From NCBI GenBank assembly GCA_009787085.1, contig WRGR01000037.1, forward strand, positions 1-56,580: a DNA stretch of 56,580 nucleotides, written 5' to 3'. Positions 1 through 7,377 of the stretch are shown here, piece by piece (the first letter of the stretch is position 1; each line of letters starts with the position of its first letter). The position numbers and the translations under genes were made by a program. The stretch is from Actinomycetes bacterium. GTDB taxonomy: Bacteria; Actinomycetota; Coriobacteriia; Coriobacteriales; UBA8131. The notes under the pieces were generated by a model. That model was not told the origin of the DNA, did no database searches, and saw nothing but the letters and a program-made list of their open reading frames with translations.

Positions 1-72
1 CCCAAGCCCGCCCGGGCAAGCGGTGCCACTGCTACCGCTGGCAGTGGCACCGCTTGCCCGGGCGGGCTTGGG
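1..72. repeat. Perfect 32-bp inverted repeat at the window edge (hairpin)
   Basis: Bases 1-32 are the exact reverse complement of 41-72, separated by the 8-base loop 33-40. The arms are very GC-rich. It lies 31 bases beyond the purM stop codon, so it could act as a hairpin terminator for the purF-purM transcript, but no T-run follows on the side that can be seen; the minus-strand downstream side is outside the window. Because the palindrome starts exactly at base 1, it may also mark where an assembly broke. Confidence 0.85.
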
Positions 73-103
73 GCGGCTATGCTCGCAATCTGGTGTGGCA
101 TGA

Positions 104-1222
104 TTAATTCAGCACTTCTCTTGATGAGTAATATACCCTACCGGGGCTGGCGGCGGTTGCGGCAGCGCTGACCGAACCAACATGCCAAACCGAATGGCCG
201 TCAGTGGCGGCAGCGGTGCCGGTTGTGGCAGCAACGGCTGCCATGATCTCGTCTAGGGCATTGGCATCCACTGCCAAGATCATGCCCAACCCCATGTTGA
301 AAGTCTTCAGCGCCTCATCCGAACTGAGACCGGCGGCATCACAGACCAAGCTGATGATTTCTGGAATCGGCCAGCTACCCAGATGCAGATGGGCATCAAG
401 GCCAACGGGCAAAATGCGGTTCAGGTTCTCCGTGATGCCGCCGCCGGTAATGTGTGCCGCCGCCCGAACTGGGAGGCCGAGCTCAAGCAGCTCCTGTAGC
501 AGATCTACGTAGATGACAGTCGGTGCCAAGAGTGCGCAAGCCAGCGAACGACCGTCGGCCAGTTGGCGGCAACACAACTCGGAATCACTGAGCTTGTCGG
601 TAAAGGCGCGCCGCACCAAGGAGTAACCGTTGGCGTGCAGCCCGCTGGAGGCTAGGCCAACGAGCGCGTCACCAGCTTGAACACGATGGCTGCCGAGCAT
701 CCCGTCGCGCTCCACCACACCAACGGCAAAGCCCGCCAAATCGTAACTGCTAGCCACCATCACACCCGGGTGCTCAGCCATCTCGCCGCCAACCAAGGCG
801 CAGCCAGCTTGGCGGCAGCCGTCGGCTATACCGCCGACGAGCTCGGCAGCAAACGGCGCCTCAAGACGGCCGCAGGCCAGATAGTCCAAAAAGAACAGGG
901 GCTGGGCACCACTGGCCACCAAGTCGTTGACGCACATCGCCACCAAGTCGATGCCAATCGTATTATGGCGCCCCAAGCGCCTAGCCAGATCGATTTTGGT
1001 GCCGACACCATCAGTGCTGCTAACCAACACCGGGTCATGCATCCCCTTCAGAGCAGCAGCGCTATAGAGGCCACCGAAACCGCCGATATCGCCGATCACA
1101 GCAGGTGTGTAGGTGCCTTGGACAGCACTGCGAATGGCCTCGACGGCGCGGGCACCCTCATCGATATCCACCCCGGCATCCCGATAGCTGATCTGCCCTA
1201 GGCGTTCATCAGGCTTCATCAT
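104..1222 (-). CDS. purM: Phosphoribosylformylglycinamidine cyclo-ligase (AIR synthetase)
   Basis: Cytosolic ATP-dependent ring closure of FGAM to AIR in de novo purine synthesis. Family motifs are all present: YRDAGVDIDEG near the N-terminus, the ATP/substrate loop STDGVGTK, the CVNDLVASGAQPLFFLDY block, GGEMAEHPG, and the C-terminal ITGGGITENL. About 372 residues, slightly longer than the usual ~345. The open frame extends further upstream, but those residues are the purF 3' end read in another frame. I place the start at an ATG 4 bases after the purF stop, preceded by GGAGG and GAGGA; a second ATG directly follows, so the start is uncertain by one codon. Last gene of the sortase-purF-purM group. 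Identity is certain. Confidence 0.96.
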   Translation of the reverse strand: MMKPDERLGQISYRDAGVDIDEGARAVEAIRSAVQGTYTPAVIGDIGGFGGLYSAAALKGMHDPVLVSSTDGVGTKIDLARRLGRHNTIGIDLVAMCVNDLVASGAQPLFFLDYLACGRLEAPFAAELVGGIADGCRQAGCALVGGEMAEHPGVMVASSYDLAGFAVGVVERDGMLGSHRVQAGDALVGLASSGLHANGYSLVRRAFTDKLSDSELCCRQLADGRSLACALLAPTVIYVDLLQELLELGLPVRAAAHITGGGITENLNRILPVGLDAHLHLGSWPIPEIISLVCDAAGLSSDEALKTFNMGLGMILAVDANALDEIMAAVAATTGTAAATDGHSVWHVGSVSAAATAASPGRVYYSSREVLN

Positions 1223-1226
1223 TTCC

Positions 1227-2891
1227 TCAATCCTCCAAACTGAAGAGCCGCTCGGTGGAAAGCTCATCACTGCCGTCGAATCGCGGCTCCAAACTGCCGC
1301 AAAAAACGCCGGCCGCAAGCTGTTCGCGTGGCATTACCGGATAATCACCGCTAAAACAGGCGGTACAGAAGCCATGGTGTTCAGAGCCTACACTAGGGAG
1401 GTGCCGATCAATCATGCCACACCCTGACCCATCAGAAACAATCCCGTTGCCCTGCTCCCCACCCGCACTGCCCGGATCCCCGGTCGTACAGCAAGAGAGC
1501 AGCCCTTCCTCGCTCAGATAAGCCAGCGAATCGGCGCCAATGAAGTCGCGAATACCCTCAAGGTCTTTACTGGCAGCAATCAACTGCTGTTGGCTGTCGG
1601 TGTCGATGCCATAAAAGCATGGCCAGACGATGGCCGGTGAGAGCACCCGGAAGTGCACCTCGGCAGCACCAGCATCACGCAACATGCTCACCATCTGGCG
1701 CGAGGTGTTGCCGCGGACGATACTGTCGTCCACCAACACTAGACGCTGGCCGCTGATCACCGCCGACAACGGGTTAAGCTTCAGGCGGATGCCACGCTGG
1801 CGCAAGGCTTGGGTCGGTTGGATGAAAGTCCGCCCCACGTAGCGGTTCTTGACAATGCCCTCAGCGTAGGGAATGCCCGAAGCATGGGCATAGCCGATGG
1901 CACCAGGGATGCCGCTGTCCGGCACACCGAGAACCAAGTCGGCTGACACATCAGCCTCAACAGCCAGCCGTCGCCCCATTGCCGAACGAGCCATATAGAC
2001 CGAGATACCATCCAGTATCGAATCTGGGCGGGCAAAATAGACGTACTCGAAAATGCAGAAGGCGCGTCGCTGAGGCTGCAAGGCCTGCTCACTGGCCAGC
2101 CCTTGGGCGTTGATCCGCAGTATTTCCCCGGGCGCGATGTCGCGCACAAAACGGGCACCGACGATATCCAGCCCGCAGGTTTCCGAAGCTACCACCCAGC
2201 CCCGATCGTCCGGCAGCTCTCCCAAACAGAGGGGACGGATGCCATTGGGATCGCGAAAGGCGTAGAGTGCGTCGGCAGTGATGATCACCATGGCATAAGC
2301 ACCTTCGAGCAGCTCCATGGTGCGGCGGATGCCCTCGCGCATGTGGTTTGACTGACGAGTAAAATAGGCGATGAACTTCGCTGCCACCTCGCTGTCCGAA
2401 GCCGAACGGAAAGAATAGCCCATCCCGATCAGTTGGTTGCGCAGGGCGTTACTGTTAACTAAGGTACCGTTGTGAGCAAGTGCGATAATCGAGACATCGA
2501 TGTTGGAGAGATGCGGCTGGGCATCGTTCCAAGAAGCCGAGCCGCCGCTGGTGGAATAACGGGTATGGCCGATGGCTACCTTACCTTCCATGGGTGCCAA
2601 CGTGGCCTCGCTAAAAACCCGGCTGACCAAGCCTTGGTCTTTATACACCAGCACCGAGCGACCGTTGCCAACAGCGATCCCCGCCGACTCCTGACCACGG
2701 TGCTGCAGGGCATGCAAGCCAAAGTAGGCCTGCCGAGCCGCATCGCCGTCAACGGTGAAAACCCCGAAAACCGCACAGGCCTCCTCAAGACGATCAGAGC
2801 AATCGCAAACAGCACCGCAAGTCTCTGGGCCACAAGGCTCAGAACTCATAGATTGATATGCGTCAGTCTTCAACATCTGATCCGGCTTCAT
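1227..2891 (-). CDS. purF: Amidophosphoribosyltransferase (glutamine PRPP amidotransferase)
   Basis: Catalyses the first committed step of purine synthesis, PRPP plus glutamine to phosphoribosylamine. An Ntn-type glutaminase domain begins at the nucleophile Cys39 (EEACAVFGVF), so a propeptide of 38 residues would be removed, longer than the short propeptide of Bacillus PurF. The PRTase motif LVLVDDSIVRGNTSRQ follows. Cysteines in FCIFEY, WPCFYG and CTACFSGDYP correspond to the 4Fe-4S ligands of the Bacillus-type enzyme. An insert of about 35 residues, itself containing several cysteines, separates the conserved LAYLSEEGLL block from the last Cys pair. The start overlaps the sortase stop as ATGA, suggesting translational coupling; there is no strong Shine-Dalgarno, and a Met six residues in is an alternative. 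Confidence 0.95.
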   Translation of the reverse strand: MKPDQMLKTDAYQSMSSEPCGPETCGAVCDCSDRLEEACAVFGVFTVDGDAARQAYFGLHALQHRGQESAGIAVGNGRSVLVYKDQGLVSRVFSEATLAPMEGKVAIGHTRYSTSGGSASWNDAQPHLSNIDVSIIALAHNGTLVNSNALRNQLIGMGYSFRSASDSEVAAKFIAYFTRQSNHMREGIRRTMELLEGAYAMVIITADALYAFRDPNGIRPLCLGELPDDRGWVVASETCGLDIVGARFVRDIAPGEILRINAQGLASEQALQPQRRAFCIFEYVYFARPDSILDGISVYMARSAMGRRLAVEADVSADLVLGVPDSGIPGAIGYAHASGIPYAEGIVKNRYVGRTFIQPTQALRQRGIRLKLNPLSAVISGQRLVLVDDSIVRGNTSRQMVSMLRDAGAAEVHFRVLSPAIVWPCFYGIDTDSQQQLIAASKDLEGIRDFIGADSLAYLSEEGLLSCCTTGDPGSAGGEQGNGIVSDGSGCGMIDRHLPSVGSEHHGFCTACFSGDYPVMPREQLAAGVFCGSLEPRFDGSDELSTERLFSLED

Positions 2892-3700
2892 GCATAAGGT
2901 GTCGGCAACAAAGCCTTGGGGGCATTCTCGTCCGTCGCAATCACGATGACCCGCGCCGAGGTGTCCATGAACTTACAGGTAGAGAAGCAATAAAGGTTAG
3001 TGCTCTCCAACAGTGAGTCGTACTGGCCGGATTTCAAAAAACCGCCGAGGAAGGCCTTGAAGTCATGGAAGTCTCCGTCACTGGCAAAACTCAACCGCCG
3101 CACCTCCTCGCTCCCCTTGCACTCGATCGCCGCCCGGACATGCAGACGATAGATCTTCTCCGGAGTAAGGATGATGACCCAAGGATGGTCAGTGAAGAAA
3201 CTGGGGTCGGTGTACTTGGTGAATTCCGAGAACATCGCATTGCCCAGCATGTTATGGCCATAGATGTAGTTACTGATATCTGTGAAGTTCGGGGAATTCT
3301 GGTAGTCTAAGAAAATTGCCCCGGAGGGGTTCCAAGAGCCGTCCGCTGTATGGTTCAAGTAGTAATCGTTATCCGCACCGCGAACGATCGGGTGGCTGAG
3401 CGGAGTCTTGGGCACATAAAGCCAACCGACAATATCCGAGTTAACGGCCTTGAGCGCCGCCCAATCGATGTTCGGAAGGTCCCCATCACCGTCAACGGCA
3501 TAAGCATCTAAAAGCTCGCCGTCAACACCAGCCGCTGTTGCCAGCCGTTGATTGCCGACAACGACCGAAAAATGGCGCCAAACGAAAAAGCCGCCAATTG
3601 CCAAGGCTATAACGATACAGATGATGCCAGCGGCCAAAAGCGGACCCGACCGCCGTTTTTGCGAACTGTGCTTTGCCCGATGCCGACTTTCAGATTTCAA
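2888..3700 (-). CDS. Class B sortase
   Basis: Membrane-anchored cysteine transpeptidase that joins a surface protein to the cell wall after cleaving a C-terminal sorting signal. A basic N-terminus leads into one membrane segment (about residues 20-42). The sortase B hallmarks follow: DIVGWLYVPKTPLSHPIV, DNDYYLNH, GAIFLDY, then the catalytic triad His149 (IYGHNM), Cys242 (CFSTCKF) and Arg250 (ARVIVI). The length of 270 residues is normal. The start is TTG with a weak ribosome site; no better start precedes the membrane segment. Its stop overlaps the purF ATG, and a small membrane protein lies 45 bases upstream. No protein with an LPXTG or NPQTN-like sorting signal was found in this window, so the substrate is unknown. 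The purine operon setting is unusual. Confidence 0.9.
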   Translation of the reverse strand: MKSESRHRAKHSSQKRRSGPLLAAGIICIVIALAIGGFFVWRHFSVVVGNQRLATAAGVDGELLDAYAVDGDGDLPNIDWAALKAVNSDIVGWLYVPKTPLSHPIVRGADNDYYLNHTADGSWNPSGAIFLDYQNSPNFTDISNYIYGHNMLGNAMFSEFTKYTDPSFFTDHPWVIILTPEKIYRLHVRAAIECKGSEEVRRLSFASDGDFHDFKAFLGGFLKSGQYDSLLESTNLYCFSTCKFMDTSARVIVIATDENAPKALLPTPYA

Positions 3701-3745
3701 TTAGCTGCCCGTTCGTCTGGGGAAACGCCGATTGTTGTGACAGCT

Positions 3746-4258
3746 TTAGCTGCTCTTGTTGCTTTTGCTGCCCTTACCCCCGGGCCTACTGGACTTGTCA
3801 GGCTGTGCCGGTTTTGACTGGTTCGGTTTGCTGGAGCCAGAAGATGACGGCTTAGTTCCCGCAGGCTTCGACTTGCTGCCATTGGCAGAAGCGGAAGTCT
3901 TGGCTGCCGCTGGTTTCGGCTTGCTGCCTTGGCTGGCCGTTGACTTCGGCTTGCTGCCTTGGCTGGCCGCTGGCTTTGAGCCGCCGGAGCCGCCGGACTT
4001 GCCAGAAGCAGCAGGCTTGGCAGGCTTGCGCTCAGTCTTTTTCAGCTCCTTAAAGAAGCCCTTGAGTATGAACGCGATTATGGCCGCTACAAAAACAATG
4101 CCCAATACCAAGAAAAACCCGTAAGACACATCAATTACGTTGAAAAGCCGATATGTCCGCTCCAAGAAAGGTACGGTTTCTTGAGATACAGTTTCCTGAG
4201 TCGCCACCAGAGCAGTCAGCCCAGCAGAGGTTAGTGCCATGATGCCCATTCCGATCAT
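3746..4258 (-). CDS. Small membrane protein with Lys/Ser/Pro/Ala-rich low-complexity tail
   Basis: Family not recognised. One weakly hydrophobic N-terminal stretch is followed by a clear membrane segment (SYGFFLVLGIVFVAAIIAF), then a basic linker (KGFFKELKKTERK) and about 100 residues of low complexity built from repeats of the type ASQGSKPK. The tail would be strongly positively charged, suitable for lying along the membrane or binding wall polymers or nucleic acid, but this is inference. The open frame can be extended to a TTG at 4303, but a good extended -10 box at 4306-4311 would place transcription start near 4299. I therefore start at an in-frame ATG at 4258; the ATG at 4249, with AAAGGA upstream, is equally possible. 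It precedes the sortase by 45 bases and is probably co-transcribed with it. Confidence 0.7.
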   Translation of the reverse strand: MIGMGIMALTSAGLTALVATQETVSQETVPFLERTYRLFNVIDVSYGFFLVLGIVFVAAIIAFILKGFFKELKKTERKPAKPAASGKSGGSGGSKPAASQGSKPKSTASQGSKPKPAAAKTSASANGSKSKPAGTKPSSSGSSKPNQSKPAQPDKSSRPGGKGSKSNKSS

Positions 4259-4305
4259 CCTTTCGACGGCGGGTTTTCCCGATGGAAGGTTTTCCCTAGC
4301 CAACT

Positions 4306-4314
4306 ATTCTAGCA
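4306..4314 (-). promoter_or_regulatory. Extended -10 promoter element upstream of the sortase-purFM group
   Basis: On the minus strand the sequence TGCTAGAAT forms an extended -10 element (TGn followed by TAGAAT). No convincing -35 hexamer is seen at 16-18 bases. It would start transcription near 4299, ahead of the small membrane protein, sortase, purF and purM. Confidence 0.4.
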
Positions 4315-4406
4315 CAGTCCAAGAGGGCACCGATTAAATTAGGAAATCGCAACATAATGCCAGCCCGTCCATGATTAACGTTCGTTTGGAGGGACACAGG
4401 CCAGTG

Positions 4407-4461
4407 CCTGCGCACCCGGCGCTGCTGTCATCGCCGCCGACAGCAGTGCCGGGTGCGTAGG
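4407..4461 (-). terminator. Long hairpin downstream of purC
   Basis: Arms 4407-4429 and 4439-4461 form a 23-bp stem with a 9-base loop, 45 bases after the purC stop. Two positions are G-T pairs on the plus strand and A-C mismatches on the minus strand. No T-run follows on either strand, so it may be a transcript-stabilising or processing hairpin between purC and the next transcription unit rather than a classical terminator. Confidence 0.45.
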
Positions 4462-4505
4462 CAAAGCCGCAGCGCCCTTGCCCATGGCCGGAAAACGGCA
4501 TTCGC

Positions 4506-5387
4506 TCAAATATCTGTCGAGAACTCCTGACCTGTCAGCAGCTCGAATGCCTGAATGTAGCGCTGACTGGTGGCCTCGATGACCTCGGCTGGCAAGTGCG
4601 GCGGTAATCCCTGGCGATCCCAGTTGTCGCGCAGCCAGTCTCTGACGACCTGCTTGTCGTAGCTCGGCTGCTCCCTGCCCTCTTGGTACTCGCCACTTGG
4701 CCAAAAACGTGAGGAGTCCGGGGTCAGCAGCTCGTCGGCGACCACGAACTCACCGTTCAGCATCCCGAACTCGAACTTGGTGTCAGCGATAATGATGCCA
4801 CGGTGAGCGGCCATGTCCCGCACCATCCGGTAGATCTCCAAGGAGTCGACGCAAAGCGTCATGGCAGGCGTCCGGCCAAGCATCTCCACCGTCTGGTCAA
4901 TACTCAGCGGCAGGTCGGGCTCGCCCGGAGCACCCTTAGTGGTAGGGGTGTAGATGGGGTCTTCTAGGCGGCTGGCCTCGACTAGGCCGGTTGGTACTTC
5001 CACGCCGCCCACTGTCCCGGTCCTCTGGTACTCCTGCCAAGCACTGCCGGCCATATAGCCACGGACAATGCACTCCACAGGAAACATCTCCACCTTGTGC
5101 ACCAGCATCGAACGGCCTTTCAGCTCAGAGGCATAAGGCCGAAAACGTGCCGGATACTCGCTGACATCAGCACTGATAAAATGGGAGCCGATAACAGCAT
5201 CAAACATCTCAAACCAGTAGATGGACATCTGCGTCAACACTGCACCTTTATGTGGAATCAGGTCGGGCAAGACGACATCGAAGGCCGAGAGACGGTCGGT
5301 TGCCACCATCAACAACTGCTCTCCCAAATCGTAGATATCACGAACCTTGCCTTGGCGGTCCGGGGGAATCGCGTCTGTCAGTAACAT
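4506..5387 (-). CDS. purC: SAICAR synthetase
   Basis: Joins aspartate to CAIR with ATP to give SAICAR in purine synthesis. The N-terminal GKVRDIYDLG and ATDRLSAFDVVLPDLIPHKG blocks are the ATP-binding signature of PurC; ECIVRGYMAGSAW and DTKFEFGM follow as expected. The length of 293 residues matches the longer PurC form found in Actinomycetota and yeast rather than the ~240-residue short form. The ATG is preceded by AAAGGA at good spacing. It follows the histidine kinase gene by 45 bases on the same strand, so the two-component system and purC may share a transcript. A long hairpin follows the gene. Confidence 0.95.
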   Translation of the reverse strand: MLLTDAIPPDRQGKVRDIYDLGEQLLMVATDRLSAFDVVLPDLIPHKGAVLTQMSIYWFEMFDAVIGSHFISADVSEYPARFRPYASELKGRSMLVHKVEMFPVECIVRGYMAGSAWQEYQRTGTVGGVEVPTGLVEASRLEDPIYTPTTKGAPGEPDLPLSIDQTVEMLGRTPAMTLCVDSLEIYRMVRDMAAHRGIIIADTKFEFGMLNGEFVVADELLTPDSSRFWPSGEYQEGREQPSYDKQVVRDWLRDNWDRQGLPPHLPAEVIEATSQRYIQAFELLTGQEFSTDI

Positions 5388-5432
5388 CTGTTAGTCCTTT
5401 CGGTACGGCATATCAGTCTTTGCTGTACTGCG

Positions 5433-6518
5433 TCAGAAACTGGCGACCAACGGCAAGGTGATCTTGAAGGCACTGCCCTTGTCCACGGTACTTTCCACAT
5501 CGATGGTGCCACCATGGCGGGAAACAATTTCCTTGACCATTGCCAAACCGAGTCCCAAACCACCGCTCTCCCGGGAACGCCCGTAGTCGGCACGCCAGAA
5601 ACGGCTGAAGATCTTGTCAAGATGCTCATCTTTGATCCCCACTCCGGTGTCCGCAACGGTTATCTTGGCCTGCGCGTCCTCACTGTACACTGTTACTATA
5701 ATACGCCCACCCGGCAGCGTGTAGCGGGTGGCATTGGATAAAAGATTGGCCAACGCCCGGCTCAAGAGGTTGACATCTCCCATTACCGTCACATTGGGCT
5801 CGGTATGGCACTCGATGAACAGCCCGGCATCCTCCACCATCAACTGGTAGGTAGACACCATATCCTCTGCCATCTGCGCCAAGTTTACCGTGTAGCGCTG
5901 TAGGCGGGTACGGCCACTTTCCAAGCGCGTCAGATCCAACTGGTCGTTGACCAGCTTGCTAAGCCGAATGATCTCATGGTTCAACGTTAGAAGACGCACC
6001 CGGTCGACTGCCAGCACCCCGTCGATCATCCCCTCCAAGGTGGCCTGAGCAGCGGATAAAGGCGAGCGTAGCTCATGGATCACATCGTTGGTAATACGGT
6101 CCTCCATCGCCCGCAATTGCTGCATATCGCTCAATATGCCATCCAGCCCTTTGCCAATACTGGAGCAAAGGTCATTGCCCTCCATGTTGGTGCGAGCATC
6201 CAGTTTGCCCTCCAAAGCCTGACCCAACACCCAGTTGATCTCCTTCAGCGGTCTAGACAGATAACCTATCAGGGGGACAAAAGCCAACACACCGAGCAGC
6301 ATCGCCAACAGTGCCGTCACAAAGGTGCCGAAAAGCTCGCTGAAATCATAGGACTCGGCCCAAAATGAGGCAAAGAAACCAATGCTGAAAAGCGCTACCA
6401 AAAACACCATCGCCGCACAGTAAAGCAGAGAGCGTGTCCAGAGCAACGTCTTGCTGCCGATTTTCTTCGCTTTGCCTTGGCTGTCTAGCTGTCCGTTTCC
6501 ATCAAAATCACCTACCAT
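5433..6518 (-). CDS. Sensor histidine kinase with HAMP linker
   Basis: Membrane sensor that autophosphorylates and passes phosphate to the adjacent response regulator. Two membrane segments (about 29-52 and 64-87) sit so close together that the extracytoplasmic loop is only about 10 residues; it may sense a membrane signal rather than bind a soluble ligand. A HAMP-like region follows. The H-box IHELRSPLSAAQ carries phospho-acceptor His148; the N-box is LLSNATRY, the G1 box DTGVGIKDEHLDKIF, and the G2 box GGLGLGLAMVKEIV. The ATG lies 17 bases after the response regulator stop. The family is the common OmpR-linked HisKA type; the stimulus cannot be told from sequence. It is placed between purD/lipoprotein and purC. 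Confidence 0.93.
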   Translation of the reverse strand: MVGDFDGNGQLDSQGKAKKIGSKTLLWTRSLLYCAAMVFLVALFSIGFFASFWAESYDFSELFGTFVTALLAMLLGVLAFVPLIGYLSRPLKEINWVLGQALEGKLDARTNMEGNDLCSSIGKGLDGILSDMQQLRAMEDRITNDVIHELRSPLSAAQATLEGMIDGVLAVDRVRLLTLNHEIIRLSKLVNDQLDLTRLESGRTRLQRYTVNLAQMAEDMVSTYQLMVEDAGLFIECHTEPNVTVMGDVNLLSRALANLLSNATRYTLPGGRIIVTVYSEDAQAKITVADTGVGIKDEHLDKIFSRFWRADYGRSRESGGLGLGLAMVKEIVSRHGGTIDVESTVDKGSAFKITLPLVASF

Positions 6519-6534
6519 GCAGGCTCAGTTCTCA

Positions 6535-7254
6535 TCAATTACTTTTCTGGTTTTTTGGCGAAGCAAAGCGGTAGCCCACACCGTGCACGGTGATTAGCCA
6601 TTGCGGCTTCTTGATGTCATCCCCCAACTTGGCACGAAGGTTTTTGACATGTGAGTCAATGGCCCGCTCATAACCCCTGTACTCGTAACCGAGAATCTGA
6701 TTGGCCAACTCCATGCGCTGATAGACACGCCCCGGGAAACGAGCTAGAGCTAACAGCAAGTTGAACTCACTTTGGGTTAGCCTGATATCCTGGCCCTTGG
6801 CAATGACTCGGCGCCTAGGAACATCAATACTCAGGTCGTTGAACTCCAAGATGTCGCGCTGGGGTTCTTCTGCGGCATGCGACCTCCTGATCAAGGAGCG
6901 CACCCTGGCCATCAGCTCCAAAGGCGAGAAAGGCTTGCCCAGGTAATCATCGGCCCCCAGCTCTATGCCGGCGATCCGCTCGTCTACGTCATTCTTCGCG
7001 GTGAGCATAATGATCGGCACGTCTGATACGTCGCGGATATGCCGGGCAACGTCTTCGCCAGAAAGCACCGGCAGCATCAGATCCAAAATGACTGCCTGAT
7101 AAGAGCCGTTATCGAAGGCATCCATAGCTTGCTGACCGTCAGCCACTGCGGTCACCAAATAACCTTCCCTGCGAAGATAGGCCTGAACCGACTCCCGTAT
7201 CGCCGGCTCATCCTCTACCAAAAGTACGCTCACCTCTGAAGTCTCAATTGTCAT
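6535..7254 (-). CDS. OmpR/PhoB-family response regulator
   Basis: DNA-binding partner of the downstream histidine kinase. The receiver domain has acidic pocket residues in LLVEDEP, phospho-acceptor Asp58 in VILDLMLP, the conserved Thr in IIMLTAK and Lys in LGKPFSP. The C-terminal winged helix shows LTQSEFNLLLALARFPGRV, the recognition helix region RAIDSHVKNLRAKLGDD and the wing VHGVGYRF. I chose the ATG at 7254, which has GGGAGAG just upstream, over a TTG nine codons earlier. About 120 bases separate it from the lipoprotein gene; that gap is AT-rich and has a -10-like GATAAT, so the two-component pair may have its own promoter. Confidence 0.94.
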   Translation of the reverse strand: MTIETSEVSVLLVEDEPAIRESVQAYLRREGYLVTAVADGQQAMDAFDNGSYQAVILDLMLPVLSGEDVARHIRDVSDVPIIMLTAKNDVDERIAGIELGADDYLGKPFSPLELMARVRSLIRRSHAAEEPQRDILEFNDLSIDVPRRRVIAKGQDIRLTQSEFNLLLALARFPGRVYQRMELANQILGYEYRGYERAIDSHVKNLRAKLGDDIKKPQWLITVHGVGYRFASPKNQKSN

Positions 7255-7377
7255 GTCTCTCCCAAATAATTTCTTGAACAAAAACTACAACGATCATCCA
7301 TATTATCTCATTTTTCGAAACCATCTTGAGTGCTTAAGGGCAACAAATAGTAGCCATTTATCCCGTTCAACAGCCAC

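Noticed and set aside
677-1201. Long open frame opposite purM (174 codons)
   Set aside because: Antisense shadow of a strongly conserved gene; no ribosome site or protein-like features.
4375-4704. 109-codon minus-strand frame at the purC end
   Set aside because: Overlaps purC in another frame and crosses the hairpin; composition not protein-like.
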